From Diaminobutyricibacter sp049994905 (GTDB taxonomy: Bacteria > Actinomycetota > Actinomycetes > Actinomycetales > Microbacteriaceae): a stretch of 64,000 nucleotides of DNA. A program made the position numbers and the translations under genes. The notes beneath the pieces were generated by a model. The model was not told where the DNA came from. It made no database searches and worked only from the letters and a program-made list of their open reading frames with translations. Shown in pieces: positions 33,385 to 40,315 of the stretch; position 1 is the first letter of the stretch, and each line of letters begins with the position of its first letter. Location: positions 1,798,001-1,862,000 of the forward strand of contig NZ_CP188258.1 of assembly GCF_049994905.1 (NCBI RefSeq). The letters run 5' to 3'.

Positions 33385-33466
33385 GCTCACTTCACCGCTG
33401 TCATTACACGGTCGGTTGAACGGAGGCCGCATTCGACTTGAGCAGGGAGTGATAGTGGAGGGTGAG

Positions 33467-33709
33467 ATGGAAGATCGCGAGAGGTCGGAGCGCGAGATGG
33501 ATGCACCAGCAAGTGTCGGTTCCAGTCGCGGGGTTGGGACCGCGATGATCGCGGGCGGCGTTGCGGTGCTGGCGCTCGTGCTCCTCATCCTGCCGGAGGT
33601 CACTCGCTGGTTCGAATACGTCACCGCTGCAGTGGTTTTTCTTGTTGCGCTTGCGCTTGTGATCCGTGGGGTTGTCATCGCCGTTGGCAAGGGCGACAAG
33701 CGGTTCTGA
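33467..33709 (+). CDS. Small membrane protein, unknown function
   Basis: With ATG 33467, preceded by GGAGGGTGAG, the protein has 80 residues: a charged N-terminus (MEDRERSEREMDAPAS) and two hydrophobic helices (TAMIAGGVAVLALVLLILP and VTAAVVFLVALALVIRGVV). Codon use is host-like. It is convergent with the lipoprotein gene, four bases away. The frame extends upstream to 33383, but that part lacks a ribosome-binding site. Confidence 0.6.
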   Translation: MEDRERSEREMDAPASVGSSRGVGTAMIAGGVAVLALVLLILPEVTRWFEYVTAAVVFLVALALVIRGVVIAVGKGDKRF

Positions 33710-33713
33710 CCAT

Positions 33714-34811
33714 TTACTTCTTCGACGCCGCGTACGCCGCCAACGCGGTTATCGCTTTCGTGAGCTTGACCTGCTCGTCGGGGAGGACCGTACTGGTTCC
33801 GCTGACTTGCACCCAGCTGTGGTCGATGATGGCGTCGGCCCAGCATCCGCGGTCGGCTGCACAGCGGTACGTGGAGGCAGTCGCTCCAGAAACCGTGAGC
33901 GGTGTTGACATGACGCCAGGTGATGACTCGAGCTGGGGAAGCACCCATTCCCCGCTGGGGACGATCTGTACGACGAGGGTGCCTTCGTTGGCTGGTGTAT
34001 TAGTCCAGTCCCACGCACAGTTGTAAAACGCTTCGCTACGGGTGGTCCAGTTGTTGATCGGGCTCTCGTCGCCCGGGCCGTTCCACTGGTTGACGGAGGT
34101 AGCCGGTCCAGGCGCCATGACGTCGGTCATCGGAAGAGCTGCTCGGAGGTCCTTGCAGGAGATGACCGGTGACCAGATGGTCGGCGGCGGCTGCCATGCC
34201 GGTAGTGCCGGACCGGCGGCTGCGAGATGGGAGGCGACGGATGCTGCGAGGGCGCGGACAACATCGATGGAACTCTGCTTGTTGTTCGTGATCTGGCCGA
34301 TCTGGATGTCGAACCAGTAGCCGCCCGCGACGACGGATGCCGCGCAACCGGCACCCTTAGGTCCGCAGACACCCCAGGATGCGTCGCCGACGTCGAGGGA
34401 CGGCACATCGGACCGTTTGGTGACCTCCAATCCATCCGCCGCGTCTCCGGACACCGTCAGCGTCGCTGAGTCCGTTCGCTTGTCCGGGGTGTCCCAGTAG
34501 CAGGTGAGGTTGCCCGCCTGCTCCCACATGACCTGCCGGGTGTAGGGAGGTGAGAGCGGGTCGGTTGCCGTTAACGTCAACGTCGGCTCGATCGCCGCGA
34601 TCGCCGTTGGATCGACGATGGCGGAGCAGTCGAGGGGGATCCGCGACGTTGGCGCGACGATCGCAGCCGGCGTCGGAGTCGGCGTTGGCGGGGAACTCGC
34701 GGAGGTCGGCGGGGATGTCTTCGTCGAGGCCGCGGGCGCAACTGCACAGCCGCTCAGAACAACGACACCGATCAGCCCAACGGCGAGTGCGCCGACCCGA
34801 ATACGACCCAT
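33714..34811 (-). CDS. Secreted lipoprotein, unknown function
   Basis: The 365-residue protein starts with a lipoprotein signal peptide (GALAVGLIGVVVLSGC, lipobox LSGC with Cys22), followed by a Ser/Thr/Pro-rich linker (SPPTSASSPPTPTPTP) and two similar halves of about 150 residues, each with Cys and Trp residues. It should be anchored on the outer face of the membrane. GC-rich codon use suggests a long-resident gene. No family recognised. Confidence 0.75.
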   Translation of the reverse strand: MGRIRVGALAVGLIGVVVLSGCAVAPAASTKTSPPTSASSPPTPTPTPAAIVAPTSRIPLDCSAIVDPTAIAAIEPTLTLTATDPLSPPYTRQVMWEQAGNLTCYWDTPDKRTDSATLTVSGDAADGLEVTKRSDVPSLDVGDASWGVCGPKGAGCAASVVAGGYWFDIQIGQITNNKQSSIDVVRALAASVASHLAAAGPALPAWQPPPTIWSPVISCKDLRAALPMTDVMAPGPATSVNQWNGPGDESPINNWTTRSEAFYNCAWDWTNTPANEGTLVVQIVPSGEWVLPQLESSPGVMSTPLTVSGATASTYRCAADRGCWADAIIDHSWVQVSGTSTVLPDEQVKLTKAITALAAYAASKK

Positions 34812-34988
34812 GTGTTCCCCCGTCTATGCAGTGATCAGAATCTACGGCTTCCGAGGAATCCACCGGGATCCGGCGGCGTAACGATTGCGCATCACCGCAC
34901 CGGCATATAGATTCTCGACCACCGGCGCCGTACCGCCTTCGACGGTGGCACGTCCCCAAATGCGGCGGTCTACCGTCGAGAGGGATTG

Positions 34989-35429
34989 ATGAAACGTAGA
35001 GTTGGCGCTGCGAACCTGGCCGTCATCGCCGCGATCCTCGCGCTCGTGATCACCGGTTGCACGGCGCCACAGCCGGCGCCTGCGAACCCCGACGTGCCAG
35101 TCTCGGCCAAGACACCAGGGCTCGAACCCTTGGGGTCGCTGACCGGGACCGTGCTCCTCCGACTTGAAGACCAGCGCGGAGGCGGAATCTACGGGCCATA
35201 CAAACACGACGGCAGCAACAGCATCGCCGTCGACTTCAACTGCCTCGGTGCGGGGTCAGCCACGGTTACTGTCGCCGGCGTCGGCGCCCTCCCTAACCGG
35301 TGCAGCGCTTCCGGGTCAGCCTTACGTGTCATCTTCGGTGTGCAGGACGGCGTTGACTCGTTCACCGTGCAAGTCGAGGCGCCCAACAAGTTGCAGTGGT
35401 CGCTAGGGGTCACCGAGGTGAAACGATGA
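34989..35429 (+). CDS. Small secreted lipoprotein
   Basis: The 146-residue protein starts MKRRVGAANLAVIAAILALV and has lipobox ITGC at about residues 22-25, then a beta-rich domain with two Cys (FNCLGAGSATVTVAG and LPNRCSASGS) likely to form a disulfide. The start is ATG 34989 after GAGAGGG. It is divergent from the larger lipoprotein gene and overlaps the next small ORF by four bases (ATGA). Confidence 0.7.
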   Translation: MKRRVGAANLAVIAAILALVITGCTAPQPAPANPDVPVSAKTPGLEPLGSLTGTVLLRLEDQRGGGIYGPYKHDGSNSIAVDFNCLGAGSATVTVAGVGALPNRCSASGSALRVIFGVQDGVDSFTVQVEAPNKLQWSLGVTEVKR

Positions 35430-35647
35430 CGACGATCTACCACGCACCGCCGGACCGGAAGGAGCCGGCAGCGAGAATGGTCTGGTCGGTGCCCGAAGGC
35501 GTGACGTGGCGTCGCGGCCGGTCGGCGCGATGGTTTGGCGCTAGCGGACCCGAGTTGAAGTGGACAAATCGGGTCGCGGAGGACGTGGAAGGGTCGATCT
35601 CCCCGCAGCGGTCGGCGCGACGAGCCCGACGACCTCGCCTGCTCTGA
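35426..35647 (+). CDS. Small basic protein, unknown function
   Basis: The 73-residue frame starts at ATG 35426, overlapping the lipoprotein stop (ATGA), with GAGGTG six bases upstream. It is rich in Arg and Trp (RMVWSVPEGVTWRRGRSARW) and ends in a very basic tail. Coupling to the lipoprotein gene favours a real gene, but no homology is recognised. Confidence 0.45.
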   Translation: MTTIYHAPPDRKEPAARMVWSVPEGVTWRRGRSARWFGASGPELKWTNRVAEDVEGSISPQRSARRARRPRLL

Positions 35648-35670
35648 TCGAGAACGACACGTCGGCTCGG

Positions 35671-35874
35671 TCATCGCGATTGGTCACTTCGCCTGGTCCC
35701 GATCAGGATGCCGACGAGCACGAGGAGGAGCAACGCGAGCCCGGCGAGCACTCCAACCAGAACAGGGGATGCTCCAGTGGCAGCGAATGCAGCGGTTATC
35801 CCCCCGACAACAGCGACAAGGCCGCCAAGCGCGGCGATGAGCGGGGCGGACGATTTGGACGGTTTCGATGACAT
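35671..35874 (-). CDS. 67-aa membrane protein
   Basis: Two hydrophobic helices (LIAALGGLVAVVGGITAAFA and LVGVLAGLALLLLVLVGILI) lie between a Ser/Lys-rich start and a short basic tail. AGGAGG lies six bases upstream of the ATG, one of the best ribosome-binding sites here. It is downstream of the peptide/ABC operon on the same strand, after a hairpin-like GGAAGCGAC...GTCGCTTTCC segment, and may be part of that operon or separate. Confidence 0.6.
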   Translation of the reverse strand: MSSKPSKSSAPLIAALGGLVAVVGGITAAFAATGASPVLVGVLAGLALLLLVLVGILIGTRRSDQSR

Positions 35875-35953
35875 TGTGGCCTCCTGTGGGTGTTAGACGG
35901 GGACAGCAGCGGAAAGCGACTCCTCAGCGGGGTCGCTTCCCGGACTGCACGCA

Positions 35954-36004
35954 TCAGGTGATTGCGCTGGCGATTTGTGTTTCGATCGACTCAACGGTCC
36001 TCAT
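35954..36004 (-). CDS. Possible 16-aa peptide
   Basis: The ATG at 36004 follows AAAGGA by six bases and opens a 16-codon frame (MRTVESIETQIASAIT). It lies 39 bases after the second ABC permease stop. The ribosome-binding site is strong, but with so short a frame chance cannot be excluded. It could be a second secreted peptide of the ABC operon. Confidence 0.35.
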   Translation of the reverse strand: MRTVESIETQIASAIT

Positions 36005-36043
36005 GTGTTTTCCTTTCTCATTCGTCGACCCAAGCCCCATCAC

Positions 36044-36823
36044 CTAGATGCTGAGGCTTTCGATACTTCCGTCTCGGCGAGCTCGTCGTTCGAGGGAGTG
36101 CCACGCGAGAAGGCCGACGGTCAGGGCTGCGGCCCCGCTGCAGATGGCGGCTCCCAGCGCAGACCAGAAGGCTGGCCCGGCTCCCTCGTTCGCGAGGAGT
36201 CGCCCGGCCTCTATCGCACTTGCCGGCGGAATCCAACGCAGGGTATCCGCGACGATGTCAGGAAATACTGATAACGGTGCCACTGCGCCGCATATCAGGG
36301 GCAGTACGTATTCAGCGATATTCGCGAGCAGCAGCGAGTCGCCGAATATCAGGCTAAGCGCGCCAAGGAGGAATCCCAGCCCCATCGCGCTCGCACTGGA
36401 CACCACCAGCACGGCGACAATACCGACCCAGGTACAACCCGGCCGGAGTTCGCCAGCGACGGCGAGTGTCACGATGACAGTAACGACCGACGCCGCGATT
36501 CCTATCGCCATCACGGTGGACAGTCGCGCGGCCCACGCTCGCGTTCGCCCGCGGGATGCGATTGTGACGTAGGGCAGTGTCGATTCGAATCGATCATGGG
36601 CGATCAACACGTTCGCCGCGATCGCTGCATTGATCGCACCGACGCTGGCTGCGGCCGCGATAGCGTCTCCGGAGCCGACCCGAGTCGTCCCCCCACCCGA
36701 GGCGAGGGCCAGGTAGAACAAACCAGCTGCGACCGGAACGGCGCCGATTCTGATGGCGATGGTCTTCCATGATTGAAGCTCTGGTAGTGAGCGGACTGCA
36801 ATCAGTAGGGCAGAAGGGAACAC
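36044..36823 (-). CDS. ABC-2 type permease subunit (second)
   Basis: The 259-residue protein has about six transmembrane helices and the ABC-2 loop pattern, including GLGFLLGALSLIFGDSLLLA and a C-terminal ESLSI tail. Together with the permease encoded 19 bases upstream and the ATPase before that, it forms a three-gene exporter. Helices account for nearly the whole chain and no soluble domain is present. Confidence 0.82.
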   Translation of the reverse strand: MFPSALLIAVRSLPELQSWKTIAIRIGAVPVAAGLFYLALASGGGTTRVGSGDAIAAAASVGAINAAIAANVLIAHDRFESTLPYVTIASRGRTRAWAARLSTVMAIGIAASVVTVIVTLAVAGELRPGCTWVGIVAVLVVSSASAMGLGFLLGALSLIFGDSLLLANIAEYVLPLICGAVAPLSVFPDIVADTLRWIPPASAIEAGRLLANEGAGPAFWSALGAAICSGAAALTVGLLAWHSLERRARRDGSIESLSI

Positions 36824-36842
36824 GTGTCTACTTTCCGGCCGT

Positions 36843-37613
36843 TCAGCTCAAGGCGAGGGAACCCGAAGCTCGCGCGCGTCTTAGTGCGACGCGGAGGGCC
36901 ATACGAGAGCTGAATAACCACGCCAAGGAGGTCAGCCCGGAGATTGCCGACCACACAGCAGCGCTTATTAGATCGGGTTGGGTCGACGCCATGACCGCGC
37001 CGGTGAGTGGGTGGAGTAGTGCGATCGGATGCAACCAGTCGGGCAGCACGGCCAACGGGATCACAATGCCCGACATTAGCCAGACGGGAACGAGAAGGAC
37101 TGGCTCGAATGTGGCAGCGGAGCGAGTCATTACGAATAATGCGGCGAGAACGCATGCCGACGCGATACAGGCGACTGTGGCCGAGATGAACGCGAGTCCC
37201 TGCGCTGTGGTCACAGCCACTGCGCCGGAAAACGCATACTGCAGACCGATACCGATCGGAGCGCCCAGCCATCCGATGAGAGCCGCTGCAGACGCGAGGC
37301 TCCCAAACACGGTCGATGGCGCCAATGTGCTCATCGCAAGGAACTCGAGGGTGCCCTGAAACCGTTGGTATCCGATGATCCCAACTGCCGTCGTCGTCGT
37401 CGCCCACATACCGGCAATCGCAGACTGCAGCCAGAGGGAGTTCGGCACACCATTGCCGGCTCCGAACGCCCCGAGAATGCGTAGGAGACCGAAACTCATG
37501 GGGGCGGCTATCGCGAGCTGTACGAAAAACGAGGTGCGCAGCAGCTGGCGGGAGTGAAACCATGCGAGCACGACGAACGAGCGCGCCCCTCGAGGTAAAG
37601 AAGGCCGTCTAGT
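36843..37613 (-). CDS. ABC-2 type permease subunit (first)
   Basis: Starting at the ATG 37613 (MTRRPSLPRGARSFVV) it has 256 residues; the frame is open to 37643, which would overlap the ATPase gene by 35 bases. About six transmembrane helices are visible (for example FGSLASAAALIGWLGAPIGI and ATVACIASACVLAALFV). It is translationally linked to the ATPase gene and followed closely by a second permease, consistent with a heterodimeric exporter. Confidence 0.82.
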   Translation of the reverse strand, partial: TRRPSLPRGARSFVVLAWFHSRQLLRTSFFVQLAIAAPMSFGLLRILGAFGAGNGVPNSLWLQSAIAGMWATTTTAVGIIGYQRFQGTLEFLAMSTLAPSTVFGSLASAAALIGWLGAPIGIGLQYAFSGAVAVTTAQGLAFISATVACIASACVLAALFVMTRSAATFEPVLLVPVWLMSGIVIPLAVLPDWLHPIALLHPLTGAVMASTQPDLISAAVWSAISGLTSLAWLFSSRMALRVALRRARASGSLALS

Positions 37614-38595
37614 CATCGGAGTCCTGACCAGAACGGCCTGCACCCGTGCTCAGGAGGGCGAGGTAGGCCTCCTCCAGTGTCGCGGTGCGGGTTCCGATTG
37701 TTTCGGCGCCGACCAGGACATGCCCTACCTCGGCGACTGCCGCTTCGGAGGCATTCGGGCTGGACCACGTGACGTCGACGAAAGCGCGTCCGGCGGCGGT
37801 GTGTGCGGTTGCCGTCAACACATCGGTTCGTGCGGACACAGCCGCGTGGGATTCAGCGTCGTAAATGTCGGCTCGGTAGCTTGTCACCGCGAACATTCCA
37901 GCTACGGTTGCGATCTCTTTGACCGTTCCCTCCGCGACGACTCTGCCCGCGTCGAAGATGAGAAGCCGGTCAGCGAGTTGTTCCGCCTCAGCCATGTAGT
38001 GCGTGGTCAGTAGGATTCCGCAGCCGAATTCGCGAAGGCTTTCCGCCAGCTCGCGAAGGTCACGAGCCGCTTCGGGGTCAAGACCAATGGACGGCTCATC
38101 CAGCAAGACAACTGTCGGTTCGTTGACGAGAGCCCGCGCGATATGAAGGCGTTGCCGCATGCCACGGGAGAATGACTCGACCTTGTCGTTCTGACGGTCG
38201 GCTAAGCCCACCGTCTTCAAGACCCGTTCGACGCGCGCATTGCGGCGACGACCACTCACGCCTTGCAGTTCGGCGAAGAACCGCAGGTTCTCGCGAGCGG
38301 TCGCCCGCATGTAAAAGCCACGGTCCCCGCCGAGCACAAGGCCGGTGTTTTCGCGCGCTTTGCGCGGATACCGCGCAGCGTCGACTCCCGCGACCGTGAT
38401 GCTTCCCGAACTGGGCTCAAGCAAGGTCGCAGCCATTTTGACAGTCGTCGTCTTGCCCGCCCCGTTGGGCCCGAGCAAGCCCAGGATCTCCCCGCGACTC
38501 AACGTGAGGTCAAGGTTGTCAACAGCAACACGCGAACCGGATGCACTGCTGAAGACGCGAGACACGCTTTCAAAGGTCAAGGCGGTCGCGTTCAT
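37609..38595 (-). CDS. ABC transporter ATP-binding protein
   Basis: The 328-residue ATPase has Walker A GPNGAGKTT (42-50), a modified signature FSRGMRQRLH (141-150, Arg in place of the second Gly of SGGQ), and Walker B VVLLDEPSIGLDP. It belongs to the ABC-2/CcmA exporter class. Its ATG overlaps the stop of the preceding helical protein by four bases, and two permeases follow. The likely cargo is the small peptide encoded at the head of the operon. Confidence 0.92.
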   Translation of the reverse strand: MNATALTFESVSRVFSSASGSRVAVDNLDLTLSRGEILGLLGPNGAGKTTTVKMAATLLEPSSGSITVAGVDAARYPRKARENTGLVLGGDRGFYMRATARENLRFFAELQGVSGRRRNARVERVLKTVGLADRQNDKVESFSRGMRQRLHIARALVNEPTVVLLDEPSIGLDPEAARDLRELAESLREFGCGILLTTHYMAEAEQLADRLLIFDAGRVVAEGTVKEIATVAGMFAVTSYRADIYDAESHAAVSARTDVLTATAHTAAGRAFVDVTWSSPNASEAAVAEVGHVLVGAETIGTRTATLEEAYLALLSTGAGRSGQDSDD

Positions 38596-39773
38596 GAGTC
38601 GCCCCAGCGAAATCCATCGATGCCGAGTGGATCGGCTTCAATGGCACGGACGAGGTCCGAGCACTCGTTTGACCTCCCGATCCGGTCCAGACAAACTGCC
38701 CTGATCTTTCTGGCCGTCATCAGGCGTGACGGGGCACCCTCTTCTGCGATGAGTGCGGTCGACTCGGCCAGGACAGTCTCGGCGAGTGAGTAGTCTTCGT
38801 TGAGATAGAGGGCGTATCCGTAAATGGCGAGAGCTTCGGATACAGAGCCGACATGGTTGGCCCGCACCCATTCACAATGTTCGGCCATGAGGGCGACTGC
38901 AGCTGGCACCATATCTGACTTGCAGTAGACCTGCGCGATGTTTACAGAGATCTGCGCTGCGTAGCGTCTCCGCGCATCTTCACCCACCGTGACCAACTCG
39001 TCGGCCCGGATCAATTCATTTCCATGTCGAAGTGTCTCGAGTGCAGACTTCAAATCCCGCGACCGCGCAAGGTTCAGAGCCTGCAGGTTGAGACAGACTG
39101 CTGAAAGAACCGAGCGATCGGCTGCGGATATCAAGAAATCGTCGGCCCATTCGGAAATCTTGCGAATGGTCTCTGCGAGCTGAACGCTACCTGCGACGAG
39201 GTCGCCGCGGCGCTTGATGAGCCAGGCGGCTCTTCTCACGCCGGCCATCGCCTTGTCAGGCAGAGTCGCGTCGGGGGTTTCGCCCGCAAGCTGGAACAAT
39301 CTGCCGGCCTCATCCGAACCAATCGCGGATTGCGCACTGGCGATGTACGTCAACGCACGATGCGAAAGCACTGGTCGATTCGAATCCAGAACATGGCGAC
39401 CCAGCTCCGCCGCCGAATGCCATGAACCGACGAATGAGATCAGCGAATCCATGTGCGCTGCCAATTGCGTGTCCGTGAGCGTCTCCTCAGCCCACCCCTG
39501 TGACACGTCGCGAATGGTCGCGGCCAAATCGATATCTGCGCGGATGCCCATACGCTCGACCGTTCCCGCGAAGTACTCACGTGGATCCGAACTGGAGCGC
39601 ACGCCTAGGTCACTTCCGTAATTGGGTGCGAAATGAGGTCTTTCGACCGGCACGTGCGGCAGCGACGCAATCAAAGCGCGGCTGTATATTGCGTTCGGCA
39701 CCGAGCCGGTTGTCCTCGAAGCCTTCACGATCTTTCGGGCGACAAGAACGGGACCACTATCAATGGCAGTCAA
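38592..39773 (-). CDS. Helical-repeat (TPR-like) protein of the peptide operon
   Basis: The 393-residue, soluble, all-helical protein has repeated Ala/Leu-rich hairpins suggestive of tetratricopeptides from about residue 170 on (VCLNLQALNLARSRDLKSAL; EALAIYGYALYLNEDYSLAE). The first 100 residues are not repeat-like. The start is TTG 39773, six bases after GGAGGA. It lies between the 26-aa peptide and the ABC exporter and overlaps the ATPase gene by four bases. It could bind the peptide, guide it to the exporter, or sense it; no catalytic motif is seen. Confidence 0.7.
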   Translation of the reverse strand: MTAIDSGPVLVARKIVKASRTTGSVPNAIYSRALIASLPHVPVERPHFAPNYGSDLGVRSSSDPREYFAGTVERMGIRADIDLAATIRDVSQGWAEETLTDTQLAAHMDSLISFVGSWHSAAELGRHVLDSNRPVLSHRALTYIASAQSAIGSDEAGRLFQLAGETPDATLPDKAMAGVRRAAWLIKRRGDLVAGSVQLAETIRKISEWADDFLISAADRSVLSAVCLNLQALNLARSRDLKSALETLRHGNELIRADELVTVGEDARRRYAAQISVNIAQVYCKSDMVPAAVALMAEHCEWVRANHVGSVSEALAIYGYALYLNEDYSLAETVLAESTALIAEEGAPSRLMTARKIRAVCLDRIGRSNECSDLVRAIEADPLGIDGFRWGDS

Positions 39774-39797
39774 TCTGATTCCTCCGTCAGAACTTGG

Positions 39798-39823
39798 GTG
39801 GGGGCGGGATTCCCCGCCCCCAC
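39798..39823 (-). terminator. Perfect GC hairpin between the peptide gene and the helical-repeat gene
   Basis: The arms GTGGGGGCGGG (39798-39808) and CCCGCCCCCAC (39813-39823) are exactly complementary around a four-base loop. On the minus strand it follows the peptide stop by seven bases and precedes the helical-repeat gene by 24. There is no long T-run. Such hairpins often act as partial terminators or 3' stabilisers, raising peptide over downstream gene expression. Confidence 0.75.
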
Positions 39824-39830
39824 TATTCGG

Positions 39831-39911
39831 CTAGTGCTGCCAGACAGCGCTGCTGGTTCCGAATACCTGCTCGACATGAGCAATCTCTTCAACGATGTTC
39901 TTGACCGACAT
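39831..39911 (-). CDS. 26-aa peptide gene, candidate secreted or precursor peptide
   Basis: The ATG at 39911 has AGGAGG nine bases upstream (39921-39926) and opens a 26-codon frame ending in TAG. The peptide starts MSVKNIVEEI, has an acidic amphipathic first half, and ends FGTSSAVWQH. It has no Cys and no Sec signal. Position (first in an operon, hairpin after it, then a helical-repeat protein and an ABC exporter) is that of a RiPP precursor, leaderless bacteriocin or peptide signal. No modification enzyme is encoded nearby, and I do not recognise the family. Confidence 0.65.
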   Translation of the reverse strand: MSVKNIVEEIAHVEQVFGTSSAVWQH

Positions 39912-40315
39912 GACTGACCACCTCCTCTCACTTACACATACCGCGGAGTACGCGGGCTTCGGTAACCGAGTCCGCGAACTGGCATGCCAATGACGACGGT
40001 TCAGCTACCTACTAACAAGAGGTCGGCGGTGGCCGATCATTACGCGAGACGACCAAGTTCGTGCCTCTGTGTGTCCAGGCGAAGCTCCTCCCTGACCCAC
40101 AGCGCCGTCCGATCCGCGCAACGCGATCGACTCGCCGTCAACTCCTCTATCGCGAGACCCGTCGGATGCATATCGCTGCGCGGCACATCGGTGGCGATCG
40201 GTGCATTTGTCAGCGTCACCGAAACCTGCGCATCCAACTACTGACATCTCGGGCGGCGACGCTGAACACAGCACACGGATTCCTAGACTCGCGGCTGAGT
40301 CTGGGGGTGCAGTAC
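39912..40315. other. Divergent intergenic region, no firm gene
   Basis: This 404-base gap separates the peptide gene from the FHA-FtsK gene and should hold promoters for both. A small inverted repeat CCGCG/CGCGG (39941-39945 and 39951-39955) lies upstream of the peptide gene. A minus-strand frame at 40040-40237 (65 codons, starting MDAQVSVTLTNAPIA) has coding-like GC3 but no ribosome-binding site; I treat it as unproven. Confidence 0.4.

Larger units (their letters stand above)
32949..33466. other. Gene-poor stretch with transposase relic and palindromes
   Basis: This is a 518-base space between the kinase gene and the small membrane protein gene. It contains the probable IS481 fragment (33092-33187), an inverted repeat TCTCAATG (33295-33302)/CATTGAGA (33313-33320), and a perfect 14-base palindrome at 33371-33384. 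The plus-strand frame 32896-33243 looks non-coding. It marks the right edge of the biosynthetic island. Confidence 0.5.

Noticed and set aside
20677..33466. Complete integrative element inserted in tRNA-Gln
   Set aside because: No integrase, no conjugation genes and no recognisable second copy of the tRNA 3' end were found, so I describe only an island next to a tRNA.
40061..40315. N-terminal extension of the FHA-FtsK protein by 85 residues
   Set aside because: The extension is Arg/His-rich, unlike coding sequence, and the ubiquitin-like domain begins at GTG 40316.
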